Part shown: piece after piece, positions 9,023 to 17,629 of the stretch
How positions within the stretch are numbered: the stretch's first letter is position 1
Layout: each line of letters starts with the position of its first letter
NCBI GenBank assembly: GCA_045544955.1
Contig: JAZPZY010000004.1
Coordinates: forward strand, 119,480-183,479
Direction of reading: 5' to 3'
Length of the DNA: 64,000 nucleotides
Source of the DNA: SIG701 sp045544955
Lineage (GTDB): Bacteria; Bacillota; Clostridia; Oscillospirales; CAG-272
The notes under the pieces: model-generated
Databases searched by the model: none
What the model was told of the DNA's origin: nothing
Seen by the model: the letters and a program-made list of their open reading frames with translations, nothing else
Position numbers and translations under genes: made by a program

Positions 9023-9065
9023 GTTCACAATTTGTCAATCAAAATTTTTTCAACTCATGTATAAT
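9023..9065 (+). promoter_or_regulatory. Promoter with Pho-box-like repeat, upstream of the 9101 gene
   Basis: TATAAT at 9060-9065; GTTCACA at 9023-9029 ends 30 bp upstream; the second copy is weak (GTCAATC). The region from TTGTTCACAA through TATAATATATG is nearly identical to that before the 2254 gene, which suggests promoter duplication together with the gene. Confidence 0.7.
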
Positions 9066-9100
9066 ATATGTAAACAAAATTCCCAAGAAAGGATTCTTTT

Positions 9101-11980
9101 ATGAAAATCAGATCTCTCAGCCTGCTCCTTGCCGCCGTGATGCTCCTTGGCACCTTCCCGGCACTGGGCAGCACCGTGTATGCCGCCGATACCTCCGAGG
9201 GAAAAGTAGTCATTGATTACGACTGCAGTTCGGTAAATGCGGCACCCGTTTATGCTACCGGCAACAACTATCCCTCCTATTATTTCACCGATTCCAAAAC
9301 GGAAGGCGTGGCGGAGGGCACCGTATACGCCGGTTCGGACGGAGAAACCACCGGCTATTCCACCCTGTTTCTCCCCTTCACCATGGATCAGCCCTCTTTC
9401 TCTTTGGAAATGGACGTAAAGGTAGACGATCTCATGACACCCTCCGGCAACCACATCTGGCGGGGTCTTGTGTTTGAGATCAACCTGCCTAACGGCAGTC
9501 TTGTTTACGTGAACTTCCATTCCATGACGGAGCCGGACGCCGACGGAAAAAACGCACTGATGATGGGTATGACCAAGGAGCGGAGCGATCCCGGCCTTCC
9601 TGCCGCCAAGATCGCTATCCCTACGGACGGAGAATTCCACAAGTGGACGCTCCAGTTCAACGGTCAGGACGAGGTCTACTTCTACATTGACGGCGAGCTG
9701 CAGGCCTCCTATTACGACGTGACGGCCAAGGCTACCGGTACTGCCGGTACGATCCTTATCAAAAACGTCATGCACGACATCCAGTCGGGCAAAAACTCCG
9801 TGACCTTTGACCATATCAAGATGACCTCCGGCATTAAAATGGAGAAACGGGAAGTTTTGAACGCCGTGCTGGAGCCGGGTGCCGTTTCCAGCAATTTCAC
9901 GCTTCACACGGAGATCAACAAGCTGTACGACGACAGCGAGATCACCTTTACCGTAACCTCCCGTGACGATGCCTCCAAGGTATATACCCATACCTACAAG
10001 CCCACGGACGTAAAATCCTCCGTCACGGTAAGCGATATTCCCTTCGGCGGCATGTGCACCGTTTGCGTAAACGTTACCGGCGGTCTGAGGGAATTCACCT
10101 TCGATCACTACCTGTATTCCAAATACGAAGCGATCACTGCCGGTGCCTCCATCACGGCAGATACCGATCTTGCGGCGTACCGCTTTGACAATCTGCACAC
10201 ACTGGAGCTTCCCAAGGGATCCAAATGGGCACCCGGCTACTTCCAACGGGAGGACGGCTCCTACGGCTCCACCATCTACTGTCCCGGTGTGAAAGCCGAC
10301 CACGCTTTCAATATTCCCGTAAAGCTGAACGGCAAATTCGCCGTATACGTTGGCTGTGTGCAGGGCACGCGGAACTTCACCGTAAACGGCCAGAACGTAT
10401 TCGTCACCCACGATCCCAAGACCGGCAACACGATCCGGGAAGCTTTTGCCATCGCCGGTGATTTCAAAAACGAAGAGATCACCATCTCCAACACGCAGGC
10501 CTCCTTTGCACGTTTGGCATATGTCAAATTTGTATCCATTTCCGACGAAACGTATGAAAAATACGTGGCAGAAGACGATTCCCGGAATCTAATGATGGAC
10601 AACGACGGCTTCTCCATGTTCACAAACACAAAGGCAGGCACGGTGGATTATCTGCTCAACACAGTAGTGGAGCAGTACGCCCAAGGCATAGGCCTGGGCA
10701 AGTACAATTTTGCCACCTGGGTAACCTCTCTCCTGAACTTCCCCAGCGAAACCCAGAAAACGTACATCGAAAAGCGGCTGAAAGAGCTGAACGTTCCCGA
10801 GGAAAAATGGCCGAAGCACTTCCTTGACCAGGTAGATAAGCAGGGCAATCCCATGGACTTCAGCGATCTGATGCGAAACGCAGACCAGAATGCCTTCGAC
10901 AATATCACCGCCATCAATGAGACCGGCATTCCTCACGTACTCCTTGCCGACTACATAAAGAAGAACGATTACGGCGAGCTGTACGTTTCCCAGCGTATGT
11001 CCGCCTATTATTCCGGCATATGGACGCACCTGAACGGCACCTTCTTCTTCCTCCATCCCGAATGGCAGAGAGGCGGCTCGTACCAGTTCAGCTACATGCA
11101 CGAGGAATACCGGAACTATATGCACGATCTGCTGATGGAAATGGCCTCTCCCGAAAACGTCAGCGGTATCACCATGGACTTCGGCCGCTACTACTACATC
11201 TTCGGCACGGAGCTGACCGACGTGAGCGAGCGTACGAAGATCATGAACGACTTTGTAAAGAGCGTAAGCGAAGACCTGCCCGAGGGCAAGATCCTGAACG
11301 CCCGCGTGCTGAATCCCACTGAGGAAAAGGCAGAACTCTGGGGTCTGGACTACAAGACCTGGGTGAAGGAAGGCTGGATCGACCGTCTGATCATTTCCGA
11401 TCAGGGACACGAAACCTTCTTTGATCTGCGTCCGTACATGGAGTTCATGAAAGAAAACGAGGACGTGGAGATCTACATCGGCATCAACTCCTCTCTGTCT
11501 GGCCATGACCGTACCAAGGAAGAGGAAGAGATCCTCGCCGCCGGCGGCACGGTGGAATCCGGCGAACGGGTATCCTTTTTGCAGTTCATGCTCCGTGCTT
11601 ACGATATCTACATGGCAGGAGCAGACGGCGTATTTATCTTCAACGGTCTGAACAACAGTCACGTAGGCGGCATCGATCCCGCATACGGCAACATGAACAA
11701 CAAAACCAGCATGGTGAAGTGGTACACCTTCAACTACCCCGCCCATCTGTTCTCCGAAACGGTATCCTTCCTCAACGCCAAGGACGTTCCCGAGGAGTTC
11801 AAGAACATGAAGGCGCCCGTTGAAACCACTGCCGCAGACACCTCCGCCCCGGCAGAGACGGATGCTCCCAATGAACCCGAATCCGGCAATCTGACGCCCG
11901 TATTCATCGCCGTCGGTGCCGTGGCAGTAATCGCCATCGCCGCCGTCGCCATCGTTCTGAAAAAGAAGAAAAAAGCATAA
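9101..11980 (+). CDS. Exported, membrane-anchored jelly-roll/Ig/TIM-barrel protein
   Basis: 959 aa. Signal peptide about 1-29 (ends VYAADT), jelly-roll about 33-245, Ig-like about 248-345, beta-sandwich about 350-490, barrel about 495-895 with GITMDFGRYYYIFG (Asp693), SDQGHETFF and LSGHDRTKEEE, short Thr/Ala/Pro linker about 905-925, membrane helix about 930-952, KKKKKA end. It is the closest full-length relative of 5138 across all modules, including MTPSGNHIWRGLVFEI in the jelly-roll. Ribosome site AAGAAAGGA before ATG 9101. It is transcribed alone, between its own promoter and terminator. Confidence 0.85.
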   Translation: MKIRSLSLLLAAVMLLGTFPALGSTVYAADTSEGKVVIDYDCSSVNAAPVYATGNNYPSYYFTDSKTEGVAEGTVYAGSDGETTGYSTLFLPFTMDQPSFSLEMDVKVDDLMTPSGNHIWRGLVFEINLPNGSLVYVNFHSMTEPDADGKNALMMGMTKERSDPGLPAAKIAIPTDGEFHKWTLQFNGQDEVYFYIDGELQASYYDVTAKATGTAGTILIKNVMHDIQSGKNSVTFDHIKMTSGIKMEKREVLNAVLEPGAVSSNFTLHTEINKLYDDSEITFTVTSRDDASKVYTHTYKPTDVKSSVTVSDIPFGGMCTVCVNVTGGLREFTFDHYLYSKYEAITAGASITADTDLAAYRFDNLHTLELPKGSKWAPGYFQREDGSYGSTIYCPGVKADHAFNIPVKLNGKFAVYVGCVQGTRNFTVNGQNVFVTHDPKTGNTIREAFAIAGDFKNEEITISNTQASFARLAYVKFVSISDETYEKYVAEDDSRNLMMDNDGFSMFTNTKAGTVDYLLNTVVEQYAQGIGLGKYNFATWVTSLLNFPSETQKTYIEKRLKELNVPEEKWPKHFLDQVDKQGNPMDFSDLMRNADQNAFDNITAINETGIPHVLLADYIKKNDYGELYVSQRMSAYYSGIWTHLNGTFFFLHPEWQRGGSYQFSYMHEEYRNYMHDLLMEMASPENVSGITMDFGRYYYIFGTELTDVSERTKIMNDFVKSVSEDLPEGKILNARVLNPTEEKAELWGLDYKTWVKEGWIDRLIISDQGHETFFDLRPYMEFMKENEDVEIYIGINSSLSGHDRTKEEEEILAAGGTVESGERVSFLQFMLRAYDIYMAGADGVFIFNGLNNSHVGGIDPAYGNMNNKTSMVKWYTFNYPAHLFSETVSFLNAKDVPEEFKNMKAPVETTAADTSAPAETDAPNEPESGNLTPVFIAVGAVAVIAIAAVAIVLKKKKKA

Positions 11981-11990
11981 TTGATCCATG

Positions 11991-12026
11991 AAAACAGGAT
12001 TCCCAAAACGGGAATCCTGTTTTTTC
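11991..12026 (+). terminator. Terminator of the 9101 gene
   Basis: Perfect ACAGGATTCCC / GGGAATCCTGT stem, 5-nt loop, then TTTTT. Confidence 0.94.
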
Positions 12027-12041
12027 ATTCCCGTCCGGATT

Positions 12042-12085
12042 ATTAACAATATGTTCACAAACAAAGCGGATTCTTCCTATATAAT
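12042..12085 (+). promoter_or_regulatory. Promoter with two Pho-box-like direct repeats, upstream of the 12149 gene
   Basis: TTAACA (12043-12048), spacer ATATG, TTCACA (12054-12059), then 20 bp to TATAAT (12080-12085). Confidence 0.75.
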
Positions 12086-12148
12086 ACTGGTAGCAAAGAC
12101 TCCCTTTAATACTCTCATTTTTCATAAAAGTTCAGAAAGGATTTCCCC

Positions 12149-14749
12149 ATGAACGAAAACAAAAACATTCTTCTTGATTTGGACGGCACGTCGCTCGCAC
12201 GCATCGCCGGCGGCGCAAGCGGCAATATCTTCCCCCAGTGCTATTTTGCCGGAGCTGATAATGAACACGGTCTTTCCGTAGAGCCGGGCACCGTCCGTCT
12301 TGGTTCAGACGGCACCCGCGGCTACTGCATACTGGAGACGCCGTTCACATTCGGTGACGATCCTTCCTTCTCTTTAACTTTGCAGATGAAGGTGGAGTCG
12401 CTCATGACGCCCTACGACTGGCCGTCATGGCGCGGCCTTACCATGGAGGTACATATCCCGGGCAACCGGCTGCTCGCCTTTGCTCTCCACTCCATGACCG
12501 AAGCGGATGCAGACGGCAGAAATGCTACCGCCATGCTCAGAAAAGAAAATATATCCGGTGATGACGCCTTCTCCCAGCGGATCACCATTCCCACGGACGA
12601 TGCATTCCATCTCTGGGATATCCAGTTCGATGGAAATGAAAACGTACGCCTGTACATCGACGGAAAACTGCAGGCAATATTCTCCGGCGTAAAACTGGAC
12701 ACCCCCGCCGAGGAGACGAGCGGGCTGTTCAAAATGGGCAACGTCATGGTAGACGTACAAAACGGCAAAAACGCCCTGTCCATTGCGCAGATCCGCCTTA
12801 CAGCCGGTGCCGAACTGGACAACACCGCCATCCTGGACGCCTCCCTTCTGCCCGGTTTCTCTGCCAAAAAAATGACGGTGCGCACAGAGATCAACAGTCT
12901 TTCGGCAAACGCAGAAATTGAGATCTCCGTCCGCCCCAAGGACGATCCCGCAAATACGTTCGCCAAATCCTACAAGCCCGCCGCGCTTATTTCCGACGTT
13001 ACCGTAGAGAACCTTCCCTTCAGCGGACCGTGTCTCATAACAGTACGTCTGACCAACGCACTGCCCCGTACGTTTGAAAGATATCTGTATACCGACTTGG
13101 CAGAGGCAGCCGCCGGCGCATCTGTCAGTGATGCACAGCCGGGCGCGGCATACATCTATTCCGACATGTCATCTCTCGCCTCTGACGAATGGAAGAGCGA
13201 GGCGTTCGCCCGTTCGGGCGGCAAAAATGGAACGGCTCTCTCTATCTCTGACGATGCCCCCGTATCCTCCTTCACTGTACCGGTAGAGCTGAACGGCAAG
13301 TTCGCCGTGTATATCGGTTATCTGCCCGGCACGAAGAATCTGTCCGTGAACGGAAAGAACGTATTCATCACCTACAAGGTTATGGAGGAAAACATCCTGA
13401 ATGAGCGCTTCGCTTTGGCATGCGATTTTGCCGGCGAAGAAATCACCATCGAAAATAACGAAGGATCGGCGGCCCGGATCGCCTACGTGAAATTCGTTGC
13501 ACTCTCCGAGGAAAAGTATGCGAAATACACGGCAAAGGATGACAGCCACCATCTCTTCACCGACAACGACGGCTTCTCCATGCTTTGCGGCAGTACGAAA
13601 TACGAAAACCCGGATACAGTCAATCACGACGTGATCACCCGGTACGTCGAGACCATCGACCAGCGGAAATTCAACTGGGCCACCTTCTCCACCTCCATCC
13701 TCAACTATAACAGCCCGGTGTGGTGGAAATACGTGACCAAGCGGCTGGAAGAGTTGGGAATCCCGAAGGAAAACTATCCCAAAGACTTCCTCGATCACGT
13801 GGACGTAAACGGAAACCATATGGATTTCGATGACAAAATGCGGGATCTGGACAAAACCGCCTACAATAACATGCGTGCTCTGAACAAATACGGATTCCCC
13901 CACGAGATGCTGGGCAAGTTTGCCGCCGATAACAACTACGGCGAGGTATTCGCCTCCCTGCGTATGTCCCACTTCAACGCCGGTGCCTACGGCTTCCAGT
14001 GCGGTTCGATGTACTATCTCCATCCGGAATGGATCCGCAAAGGCGGTCCGCAGTTCAGCTACGCCCACGAAGAATACCGGAATTACATTCATGATATTCT
14101 GATTGAAATGGCCTCCGCCGAGCACGTCACCGGTATTACCATGGACTTCGGCCGCTACTACTACATCTTCGGTGAAGAGCTGACGGACGTGAAGGAGCGT
14201 ACCCGAATCATGAACGATTTCGTACGGAGTGTACGCCGGGATCTGCCGAAAGGCAAGATCCTGAACGCCCGTGTTCTGAACCCCACCGCACAGAAAGCGG
14301 AAATATGGGGTCTGGACTATAAAACCTGGGTCAAAGAAGGACTTATTGATCGCCTGCTTCTCTCCGATCAGGGCCACGAATCCTTCTTTGATCTGAAGCC
14401 GTACATGGATTTCATGAAGGATACGGAAAACGTAGAAGTCTATATCGGCATCAACGCCACCCTCACCGGTCACGATCTGACCAAGGCAGAGGAAAATATG
14501 CTCAAGAAAGGCCTCAAGATAAAGCACGGCACCGGGGTAAGCTATCTGCAGTTCATGCTTCGCGCCTATGAAGCGTATATGGCAGGCGCCGACGGTATCT
14601 TCATCTTCAACGGATTCTCTCACCGGGAGGTGGGCGGTCTCCATCCCGGCTACGCTAATATGAACAACAAAACGAAGATGGTAAAATGGTACGAGTTTGA
14701 ATACCCGGCCTACCTGTTCTCGGAAGAGATCTCCCCTTGTGCAGAATAA
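12149..14749 (+). CDS. Leaderless, anchorless array protein (predicted cytoplasmic)
   Basis: 866 aa. The protein starts MNENKNILLDLDGTSL, directly at the first strand of the jelly-roll, with no hydrophobic leader; no in-frame upstream start adds one. It ends PAYLFSEEISPCAE just after the barrel, without linker, helix or tail domain. Jelly-roll about 5-220, Ig-like about 225-320, beta-sandwich about 325-465, barrel about 470-860 with GITMDFGRYYYIFG (Asp666) and LSDQGHESFF. The core and its candidate catalytic residues are intact, so it is not a decayed gene. It may act inside the cell on imported material, or leave by a non-Sec route. ATG 12149 has an AGAAAGG ribosome site 7 bp upstream. Barrel subtype FNWATFSTSILN, close to 17630. 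Confidence 0.83.
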   Translation: MNENKNILLDLDGTSLARIAGGASGNIFPQCYFAGADNEHGLSVEPGTVRLGSDGTRGYCILETPFTFGDDPSFSLTLQMKVESLMTPYDWPSWRGLTMEVHIPGNRLLAFALHSMTEADADGRNATAMLRKENISGDDAFSQRITIPTDDAFHLWDIQFDGNENVRLYIDGKLQAIFSGVKLDTPAEETSGLFKMGNVMVDVQNGKNALSIAQIRLTAGAELDNTAILDASLLPGFSAKKMTVRTEINSLSANAEIEISVRPKDDPANTFAKSYKPAALISDVTVENLPFSGPCLITVRLTNALPRTFERYLYTDLAEAAAGASVSDAQPGAAYIYSDMSSLASDEWKSEAFARSGGKNGTALSISDDAPVSSFTVPVELNGKFAVYIGYLPGTKNLSVNGKNVFITYKVMEENILNERFALACDFAGEEITIENNEGSAARIAYVKFVALSEEKYAKYTAKDDSHHLFTDNDGFSMLCGSTKYENPDTVNHDVITRYVETIDQRKFNWATFSTSILNYNSPVWWKYVTKRLEELGIPKENYPKDFLDHVDVNGNHMDFDDKMRDLDKTAYNNMRALNKYGFPHEMLGKFAADNNYGEVFASLRMSHFNAGAYGFQCGSMYYLHPEWIRKGGPQFSYAHEEYRNYIHDILIEMASAEHVTGITMDFGRYYYIFGEELTDVKERTRIMNDFVRSVRRDLPKGKILNARVLNPTAQKAEIWGLDYKTWVKEGLIDRLLLSDQGHESFFDLKPYMDFMKDTENVEVYIGINATLTGHDLTKAEENMLKKGLKIKHGTGVSYLQFMLRAYEAYMAGADGIFIFNGFSHREVGGLHPGYANMNNKTKMVKWYEFEYPAYLFSEEISPCAE

Positions 14750-14771
14750 ATCATCCTCATACGCTTTCCCC

Positions 14772-14808
14772 AAAGAATCGGTTTTCTCCGTGAAAACCGA
14801 TTCTTTTT
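14772..14808 (+). terminator. Terminator of the 12149 gene
   Basis: Perfect 15-bp stem AAAGAATCGGTTTTC with its complement, 5-nt loop, then T residues. Confidence 0.93.
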
Positions 14809-14822
14809 CTCCCTTTTTGATT

Positions 14823-14866
14823 GTTCACAAAACCGACACACATGCAGATGCGGTTTCCTTTATAAT
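14823..14866 (+). promoter_or_regulatory. Promoter with Pho-box-like repeats, upstream of the 14907 gene
   Basis: TTCACA (14824-14829) and the weaker GACACA (14835-14840), 11-bp period, ending 31 and 20 bp before TATAAT (14861-14866). Confidence 0.7.
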
Positions 14867-14906
14867 ACAGATAGACTACAGATCGTTTTTCGAAAGGATT
14901 TCTCTT

Positions 14907-17483
14907 ATGAATACCGAAGAAACAATTCTGCTGGATTTTTCCTGTGATTCCCTGTCGGATCCCCGACTGACCGCTGTCACCGGCACCTATCCCCAGTGTT
15001 ATATCGCGGAAAACGACGGCACCTTCCGCCTGGGTGCAGACGGCACCCCCGGCGGCTACTGCCCTATCGTTTTTCCTCTGCCCCTTTCCCCCGACACGCT
15101 CTCCCTGTCGGTGCGGATGCAGATCGAATCACTCGTAACGCCTGCCATTCATCCGGCGTGGCGCGGGCTTTCCTTTGCCATCCACATTCCCGGTTTCCGC
15201 CTGCTTTCCCTGGCACTGCATTCTCTGGGAGAGCCGGATGAAAACGGAAAAAACGCCGACGCCGTCATGCTGCGGGATGGCCGTGCAGACAGCAACGCCG
15301 TAACGCAAAGGATCACCGTACCCACGGATGGGGATTTCCACGACTGGGATCTCCGCTTCAACGGGAAAACAGAGGTTCGCCTCTATACGGACGGAAAGCT
15401 GCAGGCGATCTTTGACGGGATCACCCTGCCGCCGCCTCCCAAAGAAGGCTCCATTCTGAAAATCGGTACCGCCATGCTGGATGCGGCACGGGGTGCCACC
15501 AACGTGAGCATCAAGCATATCCGACTGACCGCCGGCGTGCCGGTGGACGACACCGCCGTGACGGCGCTTGCCGTGCTGCCCGGCTCCTCGCAAAAGGGAC
15601 TGACCGTACGCTGCGGGGTAAACCGTCTGCCGGAGGATGCCGTACTCACCGTTACCGCCGCATCGAAAGCCAACCCGCAAAACGCCGTTGTGCAAAGCGT
15701 GAAGCCGGACGGACTGCTGACGGACGTGACCTTTGAAAATCTCCCCTTTACGGGGATATGCACCGTCACCGCCCAGATGGAAAATACGCTGCCCTTCACC
15801 CGGGAGACGTTTCTGTACGGAGATTTCCGCACGCTGTCCGGTGGAGAAACACTCACCGATGCACAGCCGGGCGTGGCGTATCATTTCCGCAAAACGGACA
15901 CACTCTCTGGGAACGGCTGGCAGCACGAATATTTCCGTTATGAGGACGGCACGGCCGGATGCGCGATTTCTGCATCCGCCGAAAACGAGGCGGCAATCCT
16001 CACCGTGCCGGTAAAGCTTCAGGGAAAATTCGCCGTATACGTGGGGTATCTGCCCGGAACGAAGAACCTGTCCGTAAACGGCAGACACGTATTTATCACC
16101 TATAAAAACGAAGAAGGCGCCACGCTGAACGAACGCTTTGCACTGGCAGACGATTTTTCCGGGGAGAAAATCACCCTCTCGAAAAACCCGGACTCCGCGG
16201 CCCGGATCGCCTACGTGAAATTCGTATCCCTCACCGGGGAGCAGTATGAAAAATACACGGCGGAGGATGACGGAGCCAATCTGCTGGTTGACAACGACGG
16301 ATTCTCCTCCTTCACGGGCGAGGGGCACGACAATGCAGAATTTCTTATTGACAGAGTAATCCGCCAGTACGTCGGTACCATCGGCCTTCGGAAATTCAAT
16401 TTTGCCACTTGCGTTACCGGCGGGTTGAACTTTCCCAGCAAGGTGCAGAGAGCCTACGTGGAAAAGCGTCTCCGGGAACTCGGTATCCCCGAGGAAAAAT
16501 GGCCCCGGGATTTCATGCAGCGGGTGGACACGGAAGGAAATCTTCTGGACTTCAGTCAAGCTATGCGTGACCGGGATCAGCGGATCGTCAGAAACTTCCT
16601 AAAGCTGAACGAGGAGGGCATTCCGCACCGGATGCTGGCGGACTATGCCAAAAAGAACGGATGCGGCCAGGTGTACGTATCCCAGCGTATGGCCGCCTAT
16701 TATCCCAAAGGAAATATGGGGGAATATCTGAACGGGCCTCTGTATTTTCTTCATCCCGAATGGATACGGGGCGGCGGCAACGAGCCAAGCTACGTGCACG
16801 AGGAGTACCGGAACTACGTACACGATCTGCTCATTGAACTGGCCGAAACGGAAAACGCCGCCGGCATTACCATGGATTTCGGGCGGTATTATCTGGTATT
16901 CGGCACGGAGCTGACCGACGTCAGCGAGCGTACGAAGATCATGACCGATTTCGTCCGCAGCATACGCCGGGATCTGCCCGAGGGCAAAGTACTGAACGCC
17001 CGCATTCTCAATCCCACGGCACAGAAAGCGGATATCTGGGGGCTGGACTATAAGACCTGGATAAAGGAAGGGCTCATCGACCGCCTTATTATCTCCGACC
17101 AGGGGCACGAGACGTTCTTTGATCTCACGGAATATAAGGATCTGCTGGACGCCGAGGGCGGCACGGAGATCTACATAGGCATCAACACTTCCCTCTCCGG
17201 GCACGACCCCACCAAGGAAGAGGAAGCTTTGGAAAAGAAGGGCGTCAAGATCGACCGGGGACGCCGGGTGTCCTTTCTGCAGTTCATGCTCCGCTCCTAC
17301 GAGGCCTATACGGCAGGTGCCGACGGCATCTTCCTCTTTAACGGACTGAACGTCACGGACGTGGGCGGTCTGCATCCCGATTACGCTCTGATGAACAACA
17401 AGACCGGCATGGTAAAATGGTACGAGTTTTCCTACCCGGCGTACCAGTTTGCAGAGGAGATCACCCCCGGAATTACTGAATAA
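14907..17483 (+). CDS. Leaderless, anchorless array protein (predicted cytoplasmic)
   Basis: 858 aa from ATG 14907, which has CGAAAGGA upstream and gives MNTEETILLDFSCDSL. A longer in-frame start at 14697 would overlap the end of the previous gene and run through its terminator and the promoter; I reject it. No signal peptide, no membrane helix; it ends PAYQFAEEITPGITE right after the barrel. Jelly-roll about 5-215, Ig-like about 218-315, beta-sandwich about 320-458, barrel about 462-850 with GITMDFGRYYLVFG (Asp657), SDQGHETFF and LSGHDPTKEEE. Its barrel is of the NFATCVTGGLNFPS subtype, unlike its two leaderless neighbours. The three leaderless genes therefore do not simply derive from one another by tandem copying. 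Confidence 0.83.
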   Translation: MNTEETILLDFSCDSLSDPRLTAVTGTYPQCYIAENDGTFRLGADGTPGGYCPIVFPLPLSPDTLSLSVRMQIESLVTPAIHPAWRGLSFAIHIPGFRLLSLALHSLGEPDENGKNADAVMLRDGRADSNAVTQRITVPTDGDFHDWDLRFNGKTEVRLYTDGKLQAIFDGITLPPPPKEGSILKIGTAMLDAARGATNVSIKHIRLTAGVPVDDTAVTALAVLPGSSQKGLTVRCGVNRLPEDAVLTVTAASKANPQNAVVQSVKPDGLLTDVTFENLPFTGICTVTAQMENTLPFTRETFLYGDFRTLSGGETLTDAQPGVAYHFRKTDTLSGNGWQHEYFRYEDGTAGCAISASAENEAAILTVPVKLQGKFAVYVGYLPGTKNLSVNGRHVFITYKNEEGATLNERFALADDFSGEKITLSKNPDSAARIAYVKFVSLTGEQYEKYTAEDDGANLLVDNDGFSSFTGEGHDNAEFLIDRVIRQYVGTIGLRKFNFATCVTGGLNFPSKVQRAYVEKRLRELGIPEEKWPRDFMQRVDTEGNLLDFSQAMRDRDQRIVRNFLKLNEEGIPHRMLADYAKKNGCGQVYVSQRMAAYYPKGNMGEYLNGPLYFLHPEWIRGGGNEPSYVHEEYRNYVHDLLIELAETENAAGITMDFGRYYLVFGTELTDVSERTKIMTDFVRSIRRDLPEGKVLNARILNPTAQKADIWGLDYKTWIKEGLIDRLIISDQGHETFFDLTEYKDLLDAEGGTEIYIGINTSLSGHDPTKEEEALEKKGVKIDRGRRVSFLQFMLRSYEAYTAGADGIFLFNGLNVTDVGGLHPDYALMNNKTGMVKWYEFSYPAYQFAEEITPGITE

Positions 17484-17494
17484 AACGTACGGCT

Positions 17495-17530
17495 TAAAAA
17501 ACGGATTCGCACGCGCGGAATCCGTTTTTT
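17495..17530 (+). terminator. Terminator of the 14907 gene
   Basis: AAAAAACGGATTC / GAATCCGTTTTTT stem with a GC-rich loop. Confidence 0.93.
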
Positions 17531-17549
17531 CTTTTCCGTCCTGCGTATA

Positions 17550-17593
17550 ATTAACGAAATGTTCACACCTGTACTCTCTGATTCCTTTATAAT
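17550..17593 (+). promoter_or_regulatory. Promoter with two Pho-box-like direct repeats, upstream of the 17630 gene
   Basis: TTAACG (17551-17556), 5-nt spacer, TTCACA (17562-17567), 20 bp, TATAAT (17588-17593). Confidence 0.73.
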
Positions 17594-17629
17594 ACAAATA
17601 CAACTACACCGAAAAGGACCGGCTTACTT